From Agromyces sp. CF514 (GTDB lineage Bacteria; Actinomycetota; Actinomycetes; Actinomycetales; Microbacteriaceae): DNA of 64,000 nucleotides. Each line of letters starts with the position of its first letter. Within the stretch, counting starts at the first letter, position 1. The notes beneath the pieces were generated by a model. That model was not told the origin of the DNA. It did not search any database and saw nothing but the letters and a program-made list of their open reading frames with translations. The stretch lies in NCBI RefSeq assembly GCF_900113185.1, contig NZ_FOZD01000001.1, positions 2,418,001 to 2,482,000 on the forward strand, in the 5' to 3' direction. This document shows, in pieces, positions 18,013 through 26,713 of this stretch. A program made the position numbers and the translations under genes.

Positions 18013-20595
18013 CTATGCCTCCGGCGTTTCGAGTTCGATGTCTCGGACCTCGAACTCGTCGGCTTCGACGAACTCGAGCGTTGCAATGCGCCCCACCGCA
18101 CGCAGGTCCGATGCCACGGCCGTGAGCAGAGCCACGGTCGCGGCGGGTGCGGCGATCACCGCACGGGTCACGGGCGTCTTCTGCGACGCCTTCGCGGCGG
18201 TCTTCGCACGACGGATGCCGGTCAGCGCGAGGCTCGAGATGACGAGCAGCTCGGTGCCGGCCTCGCCGCGTGCGGCGAGCTCATCGGCACCGGGCCACGA
18301 CGCGTGGTGCACCGAGCCCTCGTTCGACCAGCTCCAGACCTCTTCGGTCGCGAACGGGATCACGGGCGCGAACAGGCGCAGCAGCACCGCGAGCGCGGTC
18401 TTGAGCGCCGCCACCGCCGAAGCCTGCTCGGCGCTGGCCTCGCCGTAGGCGCGCTCCTTGACGAGCTCGAGGTAGTCGTCGCAGAACGTCCAGAAGAAGG
18501 TCTCGGAGAGTTCGAGCGCACGCGCGTGGTCGTAGGCCTCGAGCGACTTCGTCGCCTTGGCCACGACCTCGGCGAGCTCGGCGAGCATGCTGCGGTCGAC
18601 GGGCTCGGTCACGGGTGCATCCGCTGCGCCCTCGAAGCCGAGGATGAACTTCGCGGCGTTCAGCACCTTGATGGCGAGACGACGGCCGATCTTGACCTGC
18701 GTCGGGTTCTGCGGGTCGAACGACGCGTCGGTGCCGAGGCGCGAGGACGCGGCCCAGTAGCGCACCGCGTCGGACCCGTGCTGCTCGAGCAGGCCGGCGG
18801 GGGTCACCACGTTGCCCTTCGACTTGGACATCTTCTTGCGGTCGGGGTCGACGATGAAGCCCGAGATCGCGGCGTTCGTCCACGGCGCCGTGCCGTGCTC
18901 GAGTTCGGCGCGCAGCGTCGAGCTGAAGAGCCACGTGCGGATGATGTCCTGGCCCTGGGGGCGCAGCGAGTACGGGTAGACGAGGTCGAAGAGCTCGGGG
19001 TCGCGCTCCCAGCCGCCCGCGAGCTGCGGGGTCAGCGACGAGGTCGCCCAGGTGTCCATGACGTCGTGCTCGCCGATGAAGCCGCCCGGTGCACCGCGCT
19101 GGGCCTCGTCGAACCCGGGCGCGGGCGCCGACGACGGGTCGACGGGCAGGAGCTCGCGGGTCGCGACGATCGGCTCGTCGAACTTCGGGTCGCCGGCCTC
19201 GTCGAGCGGGTACCACACGGGGATCGGCACGCCGAAGAAGCGCTGGCGCGAGACGAGCCAGTCGCCCGAGAGGCCGCCGACCCAGTTCTCGTAGCGCACG
19301 CGCATGAAGTCGGGGTGCCAGTCGATGCCGCGGCCGTGCTCGAGCAGGCGCTCCTTCAGGCCGGCATCGCGGGCGCCGTTGCTGATGTACCACTGTCGCG
19401 TGGAGACGATCTCGAGCGGGCGGTCGCCCTTCTCGAAGAACTTGACGGGGTGCGTGATGGCCTTGGGCTCGCCGAGCAGGTCGCCCGATGCGCGCAGCAG
19501 GTCGACGACGGCCTGCTTGGCCGAGAAGGTCGTCTTGCCGGCGATCTCGGCGAACGCGGCGCGGCCGGCCTCGCTCGTGATGGCCGCGGGCGCCTCGGCG
19601 ATCACGCGACCGTCGAACCCGATGATCGCGCGGTTCGGCAGGTCGAGCTCGCGCCACCACACGACGTCGGTGACGTCGCCGAAGGTGCAGATCATGGCGA
19701 TGCCGGTGCCCTTGTCCTTCTGGGCGAGGTGGTGCGCGAGCACGGGCACCTCGACGCCGAACACGGGGCTCGTCACGGTCGTGCCGAACAGCGGCTGGTA
19801 GCGCTCGTCGTCGGGGTGCGCGACGAGGGCCACGCAGGCGGCGATGAGCTCGGGGCGGCTCGTCTCGATCTCGATCGTTCCGCCGTCGGGGCGGTGGAAC
19901 GACACCCGGTGGTAGTGACCGGGCTGCTCGCGGTCCTCGAGCTCGGCCTGCGCCACGGCCGTGCGGAACGTGACGTCCCACAGGGTCGGCGCGAGCGCCT
20001 GGTAGGCCTCGCCGCGCTCGACGTTGCGCACGAACGCGAGCTGAGACGTGAAGATCGCCTCGTCGGCGATGGTGCGATAGCTCTGCTTCCAGTCGACCGA
20101 GAGGCCGAGCGTGCGCCAGAGCGCCTCGAACTGCTTCTCGTCTTCGACGGTGAGCCGCTCGCACAGCTCGATGAAGTTGCGGCGGCTGATCGGCTTCTGG
20201 TCGGCGGCCTTGGTCGACTTGCCGTCGCCGCCCTCGAACGGCGGCACGAAGCCGGCCTCGTAGGGGAGCGTCGGGTCGCAGCGCACGCCGTAGTAGTTCT
20301 GCACGCGTCGCTCGGTGGGCAGGCCGTTGTCGTCCCAGCCCATCGGGTAGAAGACCTTCTTGCCGCGCATGCGCTGGAACCGCGCCATGACGTCGGTGTG
20401 CGTGTACGAGAACACGTGCCCGATGTGCAGCGAGCCGGATGCCGTGGGCGGGGGCGTGTCGATCGAGTAGATCGTCTCGCGGGTGGCCTCGGAACGGGGG
20501 AAGGTGTACACCCCGTCGCGCTCCCACGCGTCGGCCCAGACCGTCTCGAGCCCTTCGAGGGCGGGCTTGTCGGGAATGCGCGACGTGTCGGTCAT
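18013..20595 (-). CDS. valS: Valine--tRNA ligase, archaeal-like type
   Basis: 860 residues. It charges tRNA-Val and edits threonine. The class I motifs are HIGH at 57-60 (GSLHIGHVFSYTHTD) and KMSKS near 588-592. The segment GWDDNGLPTERRVQ replaces the GTDHAGIATQ segment of ordinary bacterial ValRS and marks the alternative, archaeal/rickettsial-like type that is also found in some actinobacteria. The protein is shorter than E. coli ValRS and ends without an obvious C-terminal coiled-coil arm. MTDTSRIPDKP at 20595 is chosen; the upstream open frame lacks homology. Confidence 0.95.
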   Translation of the reverse strand: MTDTSRIPDKPALEGLETVWADAWERDGVYTFPRSEATRETIYSIDTPPPTASGSLHIGHVFSYTHTDVMARFQRMRGKKVFYPMGWDDNGLPTERRVQNYYGVRCDPTLPYEAGFVPPFEGGDGKSTKAADQKPISRRNFIELCERLTVEDEKQFEALWRTLGLSVDWKQSYRTIADEAIFTSQLAFVRNVERGEAYQALAPTLWDVTFRTAVAQAELEDREQPGHYHRVSFHRPDGGTIEIETSRPELIAACVALVAHPDDERYQPLFGTTVTSPVFGVEVPVLAHHLAQKDKGTGIAMICTFGDVTDVVWWRELDLPNRAIIGFDGRVIAEAPAAITSEAGRAAFAEIAGKTTFSAKQAVVDLLRASGDLLGEPKAITHPVKFFEKGDRPLEIVSTRQWYISNGARDAGLKERLLEHGRGIDWHPDFMRVRYENWVGGLSGDWLVSRQRFFGVPIPVWYPLDEAGDPKFDEPIVATRELLPVDPSSAPAPGFDEAQRGAPGGFIGEHDVMDTWATSSLTPQLAGGWERDPELFDLVYPYSLRPQGQDIIRTWLFSSTLRAELEHGTAPWTNAAISGFIVDPDRKKMSKSKGNVVTPAGLLEQHGSDAVRYWAASSRLGTDASFDPQNPTQVKIGRRLAIKVLNAAKFILGFEGAADAPVTEPVDRSMLAELAEVVAKATKSLEAYDHARALELSETFFWTFCDDYLELVKERAYGEASAEQASAVAALKTALAVLLRLFAPVIPFATEEVWSWSNEGSVHHASWPGADELAARGEAGTELLVISSLALTGIRRAKTAAKASQKTPVTRAVIAAPAATVALLTAVASDLRAVGRIATLEFVEADEFEVRDIELETPEA

Positions 20596-20662
20596 GATGC
20601 TCCGGTTCGATATCTGCGGCACCGAGTCCGTGGTGAGGTGCCTGAATGTGCGACGCTCAAGC

Positions 20663-22480
20663 CTAGCGGAACGAGGCCGGGCCCCCGCCGCGCACGAGCC
20701 TCGGCGCGTCCCTGATGAGCGCCGCCGTGATCTCGTGCTCGGGTGCGGTGAAGACACGCTCGGTCTCGCCGTGCTCGACGATGCGCCCGTTCCGCATCAC
20801 GGCGACCGTGTCGCTCATGTGCCGGATCACCCCGAGGTCGTGCGAGACGAACAGCAGCGCCAGGCCGTGCTCGCGCTGGAGTTCGTCGAGGAGGTCGAGC
20901 ACGCGCGCCTGCACCGTCGCGTCGAGGGCCGACACGGGTTCGTCGCACACGAGCACCTCGGGCGATCCGGCCAGGGCGCGGGCGATCGCCACTCGCTGGC
21001 GCTGCCCTCCCGACAGCGCGAGCGGATGCCGCGCGGCGGCGTCCGCGGGAACGTGCACCTGGTCGAGCAGGGCCGTGATCGCGGCGTCCGTCGCCTCGTG
21101 CCGGGCGGCGGCCAGCGCATCGCCGAGGATGCGCCGCACGCTCCACCGTGGATCGAACGAGCCGAACGCGTCCTGGTAGACGGCGCCGATGCGCGATCGC
21201 CGCGACGTGCGGTCGCGCTCGGGCAGGGGCGCCCACGGCTCGCCCGCGAGCCGCACCTCGCCGGCGTCGGGTGCGGTGAGGCCGAGCGCGAGGCGGGCGA
21301 GCGTCGTCTTGCCGGAGCCCGACTCGCCGACGAGGCCGAGCGTGCGACCGGCCTCCACGCGGAACGAGACGTCCTGCACGGCGTGCGTGGTGCCCGCGCC
21401 TGCACGGAACGACTTCGAGAGGCCGATGCCTTCGAGGGCCGGCGCAGCCCCTCCCGCGGACCCGAGCGCGTCGTGCACGGCATCTGCGGTCGTCGGCTTC
21501 GCGGTCGTCGGCTCCGCGGTCGCCGTCGCCGTCGCATCCGTCTGCCCGTGCTCCCGGACGGCGCCTGGCGCTTCGGGGCGTTCCGTGACGACCAGTCGCC
21601 GCCCTCGCGGCACCTCGGTCGGCACGGCCGCGATGAGCGCACGCGTGATCGGATGCCGTGGCGCGCCGAGGATCTCGCCCGTCGGCCCCTGCTCGACCAC
21701 GGTTCCCTGGTCGAGCACGATCACGCGGTCGGCGATGCGCGAGACGACGGCGAGGTCGTGGCTGATGAGCAGCACGCCCGTGCCGCGCGAGCGGGCCTCG
21801 TCGAGCAGGCCGAGCACGCGGGCCTGCACGCCGACGTCGAGCGCGGTGGTGGGCTCGTCGGCGATGAGCAGGGGCGGGTCGAGCGCGAGCGCCGAGGCGA
21901 TGAGCGCGCGCTGGCGCATGCCGCCCGAGAGCTCGCCGGAGCGCCGGTCGACCGTGAGGGTCGGGTGCGGCATGCCCACGAGTTCGAGCAGCTCGATCGC
22001 GCGCGCACGGGCGGTGGCGTGCGACATCCGCCGATGGATGCGGAGCGGGTCGCCGATCTCGCGGCCGATGGTGCGCAGTGGGTCGAGCGAGACGAGGGCG
22101 TCCTGCAGCACGAGTCCGGCGCCTACGCCGCGGGTGCGCCGCCAGTCGCGCTCGGTCGCGCCGCGTCGATCGGCGCCGGCGACGACGAGGTGATCGGCCC
22201 GCACCAGGGACCCCGGCCCGGCGAGGCCGAGCAGTGCTCTGGCAGTGACGGACTTGCCCGACCCGGACTCGCCGACGATCGCGACGCACTGCCCGGGCTC
22301 GACGGTGAGGTCGACGGCTCGCACGACCTCCCGTCGTCCGCTGGCGCGGTCACCCGGGAACGACACGGTGAGCCCCCGCACGTCGAGCACCGACGGGGCC
22401 GCCGCGGGCACGCCGGGCTCGGGCACGCCGGGCTCGGGCGCGGCGGGCTCGGGCGCGGGGACGGGGACGCGGGGGGTCAT
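20663..22480 (-). CDS. Peptide/nickel-type ABC transporter, fused double ATP-binding protein
   Basis: 605 residues with two complete ABC ATPase domains in tandem (DppD plus DppF equivalents). Domain 1 has GESGSGKSVTA, LSGGMRQRALIA and LLIADEPTTALD. Domain 2 has GESGSGKTTLA, LSGGQRQRVAIA and VLVCDEPVSALD. They are joined by an Ala/Thr-rich linker. The N-terminus (MTPRVPVPAPEPAAPEPG) is made by 15-bp tandem repeats. ATG overlaps the permease stop as ATGA. It powers uptake for the four-gene importer at 20663-25935. Confidence 0.94.
   Translation of the reverse strand: MTPRVPVPAPEPAAPEPGVPEPGVPAAAPSVLDVRGLTVSFPGDRASGRREVVRAVDLTVEPGQCVAIVGESGSGKSVTARALLGLAGPGSLVRADHLVVAGADRRGATERDWRRTRGVGAGLVLQDALVSLDPLRTIGREIGDPLRIHRRMSHATARARAIELLELVGMPHPTLTVDRRSGELSGGMRQRALIASALALDPPLLIADEPTTALDVGVQARVLGLLDEARSRGTGVLLISHDLAVVSRIADRVIVLDQGTVVEQGPTGEILGAPRHPITRALIAAVPTEVPRGRRLVVTERPEAPGAVREHGQTDATATATAEPTTAKPTTADAVHDALGSAGGAAPALEGIGLSKSFRAGAGTTHAVQDVSFRVEAGRTLGLVGESGSGKTTLARLALGLTAPDAGEVRLAGEPWAPLPERDRTSRRSRIGAVYQDAFGSFDPRWSVRRILGDALAAARHEATDAAITALLDQVHVPADAAARHPLALSGGQRQRVAIARALAGSPEVLVCDEPVSALDATVQARVLDLLDELQREHGLALLFVSHDLGVIRHMSDTVAVMRNGRIVEHGETERVFTAPEHEITAALIRDAPRLVRGGGPASFR
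22411..22455. repeat. 15-bp tandem repeat in the ATPase N-terminus
   Basis: Three near-identical 15-base units (cgccgggctcgggca and variants) encode PEPGV/PEPAA repeats in frame. Unit changes keep the reading frame, so length can vary between strains without loss of the gene. Confidence 0.6.
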
Positions 22481-23331
22481 CGGCGGGCTCCGTCGCGCGC
22501 GGCGAGCCCTCGGCCGAGCACCGTGGTCGTGATGGTCGTGAGCACGATCATGAGGCCCGGGAAGACCGTGAGCCACCATGCGGTCGTGATGTACGTGCGT
22601 CCGGCCGACAGCATGGCGCCCCATTCGGGCGCGGGCGGCTGCGCCCCGAGGCCGAGGTAGCTGAGCGCCGAGGCCCAGACGACGGCCTGTCCGATGCCGA
22701 GCGTCGCGAGCACGACGATCGGCGCGAGCGCGTTCGGCAGGATGTGCCGTGCGAGGATCCGCGTGCGGCCGTGGCCGAGCACGCGCGCGGCCTCGACGTA
22801 GCCCGACGAGCGGACGGTCACGAGCTCGCCGCGGATGATGCGTGCATAGCCGGGTGCGGTCGAGAGCCCGACGGCGATCGTCGCCGTGACCGGGCCCGGT
22901 CCCCAGAGCACGATGATCAGCAACGCGAGCAGGATGCCGGGGAAGGCGAAGAGCACCTCGTTCGCGCGCCCGACGACGAAGTCGAGCACGCGCCCGCCGA
23001 GCCCGGCGAGTGCGCCGAGCAGCAGGCCGAGCGCGAGTCCGATCGCGGTCGCGCTCACGCCGATCAGGAGCGAGGTGCCCGTGCCCTCGACGACGCGGCT
23101 GTAGACGTCGCGACCGGATTCGTCGGTGCCGAACCAGTGGGCGGCCGAGGGCGGTTCGAACGCCTCGCGCGGTGCGATGGCGAGCGGATCGGCGGTCTGC
23201 AGCAGGCCGGGGGCGATCGTCGCCACCGCCAGGAAGGCCACGAACGCCAGGGCGAGGACGGTCCCGGCGCGGGGCGGCCGCGGCAGCGCGCGCCCGGAGA
23301 CCGCACGGTTGGAGAGCTCGAGGTCGCTCAT
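22477..23331 (-). CDS. ABC transporter permease (DppC-like)
   Basis: 284 residues of inner membrane permease with about five or six hydrophobic segments. The EAA loop is YVEAARVLGHGRTRILARHILPN (about 178-200). The N-terminal extension ends with WFGTDESGRDVYSRVVEGT, typical of DppC/OppC. The ATG overlaps the upstream permease stop (ATGA) and the stop overlaps the ATPase start. Confidence 0.93.
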   Translation of the reverse strand: MSDLELSNRAVSGRALPRPPRAGTVLALAFVAFLAVATIAPGLLQTADPLAIAPREAFEPPSAAHWFGTDESGRDVYSRVVEGTGTSLLIGVSATAIGLALGLLLGALAGLGGRVLDFVVGRANEVLFAFPGILLALLIIVLWGPGPVTATIAVGLSTAPGYARIIRGELVTVRSSGYVEAARVLGHGRTRILARHILPNALAPIVVLATLGIGQAVVWASALSYLGLGAQPPAPEWGAMLSAGRTYITTAWWLTVFPGLMIVLTTITTTVLGRGLAARDGARR

Positions 23332-24278
23332 GCGCGCTCCTCCACGACGATGCGGGGGTCGACGGCTCGCGAGACGACATCGGTGAGCACGGTCATGGCG
23401 ACGTAGACGACCGCGACCACGAGCACGACGCCGATGACCACCGGCACGTCGCGCAGCTCGGTCGCGCGCAGGAGCGTGCGACCGAGGCCGGGCCTCGCGA
23501 AGATCGTCTCGACCACGACGGCTCCCGAGATGAGGTAGCCGACCGCCCAGCCCGAGAGGTTCACGGCCGGCAGCGCCGCGTGCCGCAGGGCGTGCCGCAG
23601 GCGGATGCCGGCCGCGGACTCGCCGCGCGCGAGCGCCGAGGTCGTGAAGGGCTGCTCCAGCGCCTCGAGCATCTGCTCGCGCATGAGCTGGGCGAGGAAC
23701 CCGGCCAGGGGAACCGCAAGCGTCAGCACGGGCAGCACCAGCCCCGACGGCTGGTCGTTCGCGACGGGCGGCAACCAGCCGAGGGAGGTCGAGAACACGG
23801 CGATGAGCACGGTCGCGAGCCAGAAGTGGGGGAGGGCGGCCGCGGTGAGCTCGATGCCCGCCGCGATCGCCCGGCCGATGCGACCGGCCGACGTCGACCA
23901 CAGCGCGAGCCCGATCGCGAGCACCCACGCGACGACGAGGGCCATCAACGCGAGCGTCAGCGTGCCGAGCAGCTGGCCGGCGATGAGGTCGGCGACGGGC
24001 GTCTTCAGTGCATAGGAGTCGCCGAGGTCACCCGCTGCGAGCCTGCCGAGCATGGCGAGGTACTGCACGACGAGCGGCTGGTCGAGGCCGTAGTCGGCGC
24101 GCACCTGGTCGAGCGCCTCCTGCGAGGCCTGCGATCCCGGGCCGCCGAGGATCGCCTGCGCGGGGTCGCCCGGCACGAGGTGCACGGCGAAGAAGGTCAG
24201 CGTCGCGACGGCCCAGAGCACGAACAGCGCTCCGGCGAGTCGCAGTGCGACCCGCCGGAGCGTTCGGCTTCGTGGCAT
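23328..24278 (-). CDS. ABC transporter permease (DppB-like)
   Basis: 316 residues. Start MPRSRTLRRVALRLAG, followed by a first TM helix and the DppB-type periplasmic segment VHLVPGDPAQAILG. The EAA-like loop is TSALARGESAAGIRLRHALRH. About six TM helices. It begins 4 bases after the substrate-binding protein gene and pairs with the DppC-like permease to form the channel. Confidence 0.93.
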   Translation of the reverse strand: MPRSRTLRRVALRLAGALFVLWAVATLTFFAVHLVPGDPAQAILGGPGSQASQEALDQVRADYGLDQPLVVQYLAMLGRLAAGDLGDSYALKTPVADLIAGQLLGTLTLALMALVVAWVLAIGLALWSTSAGRIGRAIAAGIELTAAALPHFWLATVLIAVFSTSLGWLPPVANDQPSGLVLPVLTLAVPLAGFLAQLMREQMLEALEQPFTTSALARGESAAGIRLRHALRHAALPAVNLSGWAVGYLISGAVVVETIFARPGLGRTLLRATELRDVPVVIGVVLVVAVVYVAMTVLTDVVSRAVDPRIVVEERA

Positions 24279-24282
24279 CCGC

Positions 24283-25935
24283 TCAGTCTGCCAGCCAGGC
24301 GTCGGCGAACGTGGGCGTCGACACGGTCGGCATCGCACGCGCGCCCTCGAGCTTCGGCGAGTGCAGGAAGTGGTTCTGCTGGTCGTAGAGCGGCAGGGCG
24401 TAGAAGCCGCCGAGGATGATCTGCTGCGCCTGCTCGTACAGGTCGGCGCGTGCATCGGGGTCGGACTCGGACGCGGCCTCGGTCAGCAGCGCGTCGAGCT
24501 CGGGGTCGTCGAGCTGCGCGAGGTTCGCGAAGTAGCCGCTCGGCGCGGGCGTGATGCTGTCGGAGTGGTAGAGGATCCGCAGCACGTCGGGACCGACCTT
24601 CGTGTACGGGGCGCTCACGGCCTCGTACTCGTGGGCGAACAGGGCGCCGTACCAGCCCGAGAGGTCGAGCGGCTCGAGCTGCACGTCGAAGCCGGCCTCC
24701 TTCGCCGTCGCCTGGATCTGCTCGAAAAGCGACTGCTCGGCCGGGATCGACTGGTTCGTCGAGACGGGGAAGCGCACGGTCAGGGGCACGCCGTCCTTCG
24801 AGCGGATGCCGTCGGCGTCGCGCTCGGTCCAGCCGGCGTCGTCGAGCAGGGCGTTCGCCTGGTCGAGGTCGGTCGCGAAGAGCGAGTCGTCGGAGAAGGC
24901 GAGCGGCTCGACGCTCGAGAGCACGGAGTACGAGCGCTCGGCGGTGCCGAAGAACAGTGCGTCGATGCCGTCGTTCACGTCGGCCGCACGGATGAACGCC
25001 TCGCGCACGCGCACGTCGTCGAAGGGCGCCTGACCCGAGTTCAGCTCGATGCGGTTCGAGGCGCCGGGCCGCGGCGCGTCGATCTCGACGAGGGTGCCGG
25101 ACTTCGCGGCCTGGTCGAGGGTGTCGGGCTGGGCGTTGTCGATGATGTCGACCTCACCGGCCTGCAGTGCGGCGTACCGCGAGGCGGAGTCGGGGATGAA
25201 CCTCCACTCGATGCCGTCGAGGTAGGCGGCGCCCTCGTGTGCGCGATCGGCGGGGCCCGTGACGTAGTCGTCGTTGCGCACGAGCGACACGTGGTCTTGG
25301 GGAATCCACTCGTCGACGATGAAGGGGCCGGTGCCGATGGGCGCTGCGCAGTTCTCCTCCATGCCCCTGGCGATGCCGGCGGGCGACTCGATCGCGTTCC
25401 ACGGCTGCGTGAGCGACTCGAGCAGCGCGCTATCGGGGGCGCTGAGGTGGAACCGTGCGACGGTGTCGCTCACGACCTCGACCGACTCGACCTTGCCGAG
25501 CGCGAGGTAGCCGGTCGACGACTGCGTCGCCGGGTCCTTCAGGTGCTCGACGTTGACCTTGACCGCTTCGGCGTCGAACGGGGTGCCGTCGGTGAACGAC
25601 ACGTCGTCGCGGAGCGTGAAGTCCCACGTGAGCCCGTCGTCGCTCGCCGTCCACTCGGTCGCGAGCCACGGGATCACCTCGCCCGACTCGTCGAGCGAGA
25701 CGAGCGATTCGAGGAACTGCCCTGCGATGAGCGCCTGCGGGTAGTTGCCGCCCACGTGCGGGTCGAGGCAGCTGGGCTCGGCATCGCCGGACGCGTAGAC
25801 GAGCGTGCCGCCGGTCACCGGATCGCCGGAGGCCTCGGTTGCGTCGCCCGACGGCGTGCAGCCGGCGAGCACGAGCGCGCTCGCCACGGCCAGTGCGGCG
25901 AGGGTCAGGGGGCGGATGCTTGGGCGCGACGTCAT
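24283..25935 (-). CDS. ABC transporter substrate-binding lipoprotein (family 5)
   Basis: 550 residues. Lipoprotein signal peptide with lipobox LAGC (Cys26). The rest is an SBP_bac_5 domain (GGTLVYASGDAEPSCLDPH, WTFTLR-like WDFTLRDDVSFTDGTPFDAEAV). It captures peptides or similar small solutes outside the membrane; the true ligand is unknown. AGAGGAG lies ahead of the ATG. First gene of the importer operon and divergent from a TetR regulator 77 bases away. Confidence 0.94.
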   Translation of the reverse strand: MTSRPSIRPLTLAALAVASALVLAGCTPSGDATEASGDPVTGGTLVYASGDAEPSCLDPHVGGNYPQALIAGQFLESLVSLDESGEVIPWLATEWTASDDGLTWDFTLRDDVSFTDGTPFDAEAVKVNVEHLKDPATQSSTGYLALGKVESVEVVSDTVARFHLSAPDSALLESLTQPWNAIESPAGIARGMEENCAAPIGTGPFIVDEWIPQDHVSLVRNDDYVTGPADRAHEGAAYLDGIEWRFIPDSASRYAALQAGEVDIIDNAQPDTLDQAAKSGTLVEIDAPRPGASNRIELNSGQAPFDDVRVREAFIRAADVNDGIDALFFGTAERSYSVLSSVEPLAFSDDSLFATDLDQANALLDDAGWTERDADGIRSKDGVPLTVRFPVSTNQSIPAEQSLFEQIQATAKEAGFDVQLEPLDLSGWYGALFAHEYEAVSAPYTKVGPDVLRILYHSDSITPAPSGYFANLAQLDDPELDALLTEAASESDPDARADLYEQAQQIILGGFYALPLYDQQNHFLHSPKLEGARAMPTVSTPTFADAWLAD

Positions 25936-26000
25936 GCGGGCGCGACTCCTCTGGTGGGGCGACGATGGGGGAGTGGACGGAGGAGTTTCGGTACTCGGTC

Positions 26001-26006
26001 CATAAT
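26001..26006 (+). promoter_or_regulatory. -10 element of tetR, facing the importer promoter
   Basis: CATAAT, 6 bases before ATG 26013, gives a leaderless start. Read on the other strand the same bases give CATTATGGA, a plausible -10 for the importer operon. The two promoters would then overlap face to face. Confidence 0.4.
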
Positions 26007-26012
26007 GAGTCT

Positions 26013-26687
26013 ATGACGGATTCCGAGCCCTTCGGCACGCGCCCCGGAATCGCCGCGAACGCGGAACCGGCCCCGCGCGCCCGCGGCGGCCGCCCTCGCG
26101 CCTCCTCGCGCCGCACGCTCGAGGACGCCGCGAGCGAGCTGTTCCTCGAGCAGGGGTACGCGCGCACGACCATCGACCAGATCGCGCAGCGCGCGGGCGT
26201 CGGGCGCAACACCTTCTTCAACTACTTCGCCGCGAAGTCCGACCTGCTCTGGCTCGACGCCGACGAGACCATCGCGGCGCTGCCCGGCATCCTCGAGCGG
26301 GCACCCGAAGACGTGCACCCATCGGATGCCCTCGAGCACGCCCTCACGGCGCTCGCCGCGAGGCATCCGCATGGCGCCGTGCCCATCGCCCTCAGCCAGC
26401 GCGAGCCCATGGCCACCTACGACGAGTTCCTCTCGGCCGGCCTCGGCCGGTACCTCGCGGTCGGGCACGCGCTGGCCGCGTTCCTGACCGAGCGGGTCGA
26501 CGACCGCGTCGACCCGACGATCGTGCGCGCGGCCGCGAACGCGGCGACGGCCGCTGCGGCTACCGCCGCCGGCGGGTGGGCACTGAAGGGCGTCGAGCGC
26601 GGAGACCTCGCGGCCGAGGTCGCGCGGGCAGCAGGCCCCGTGTGCCGCGGCTTCGCGACCCTGCTCGACCCCGCACCCGCTGACTGA
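26013..26687 (+). CDS. TetR family transcriptional regulator
   Basis: 224 residues. After a 25-residue basic N-terminal tail comes a TetR helix-turn-helix, TLEDAASELFLEQGYARTTIDQIAQRAGVGRNTFFNYFAAKSDLLW (shown in parts: TIDQIAQRAGVGRNTFFNYF is the recognition unit). The C-terminal ligand domain is Ala-rich and resembles the MftR-like group. It is divergent from the peptide-type importer, so it probably controls that operon and itself. The ligand is unknown. Confidence 0.9.
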   Translation: MTDSEPFGTRPGIAANAEPAPRARGGRPRASSRRTLEDAASELFLEQGYARTTIDQIAQRAGVGRNTFFNYFAAKSDLLWLDADETIAALPGILERAPEDVHPSDALEHALTALAARHPHGAVPIALSQREPMATYDEFLSAGLGRYLAVGHALAAFLTERVDDRVDPTIVRAAANAATAAAATAAGGWALKGVERGDLAAEVARAAGPVCRGFATLLDPAPAD

Positions 26688-26713
26688 GTCCGGGCGCCCT
26701 CCCGGCGGCCAGG

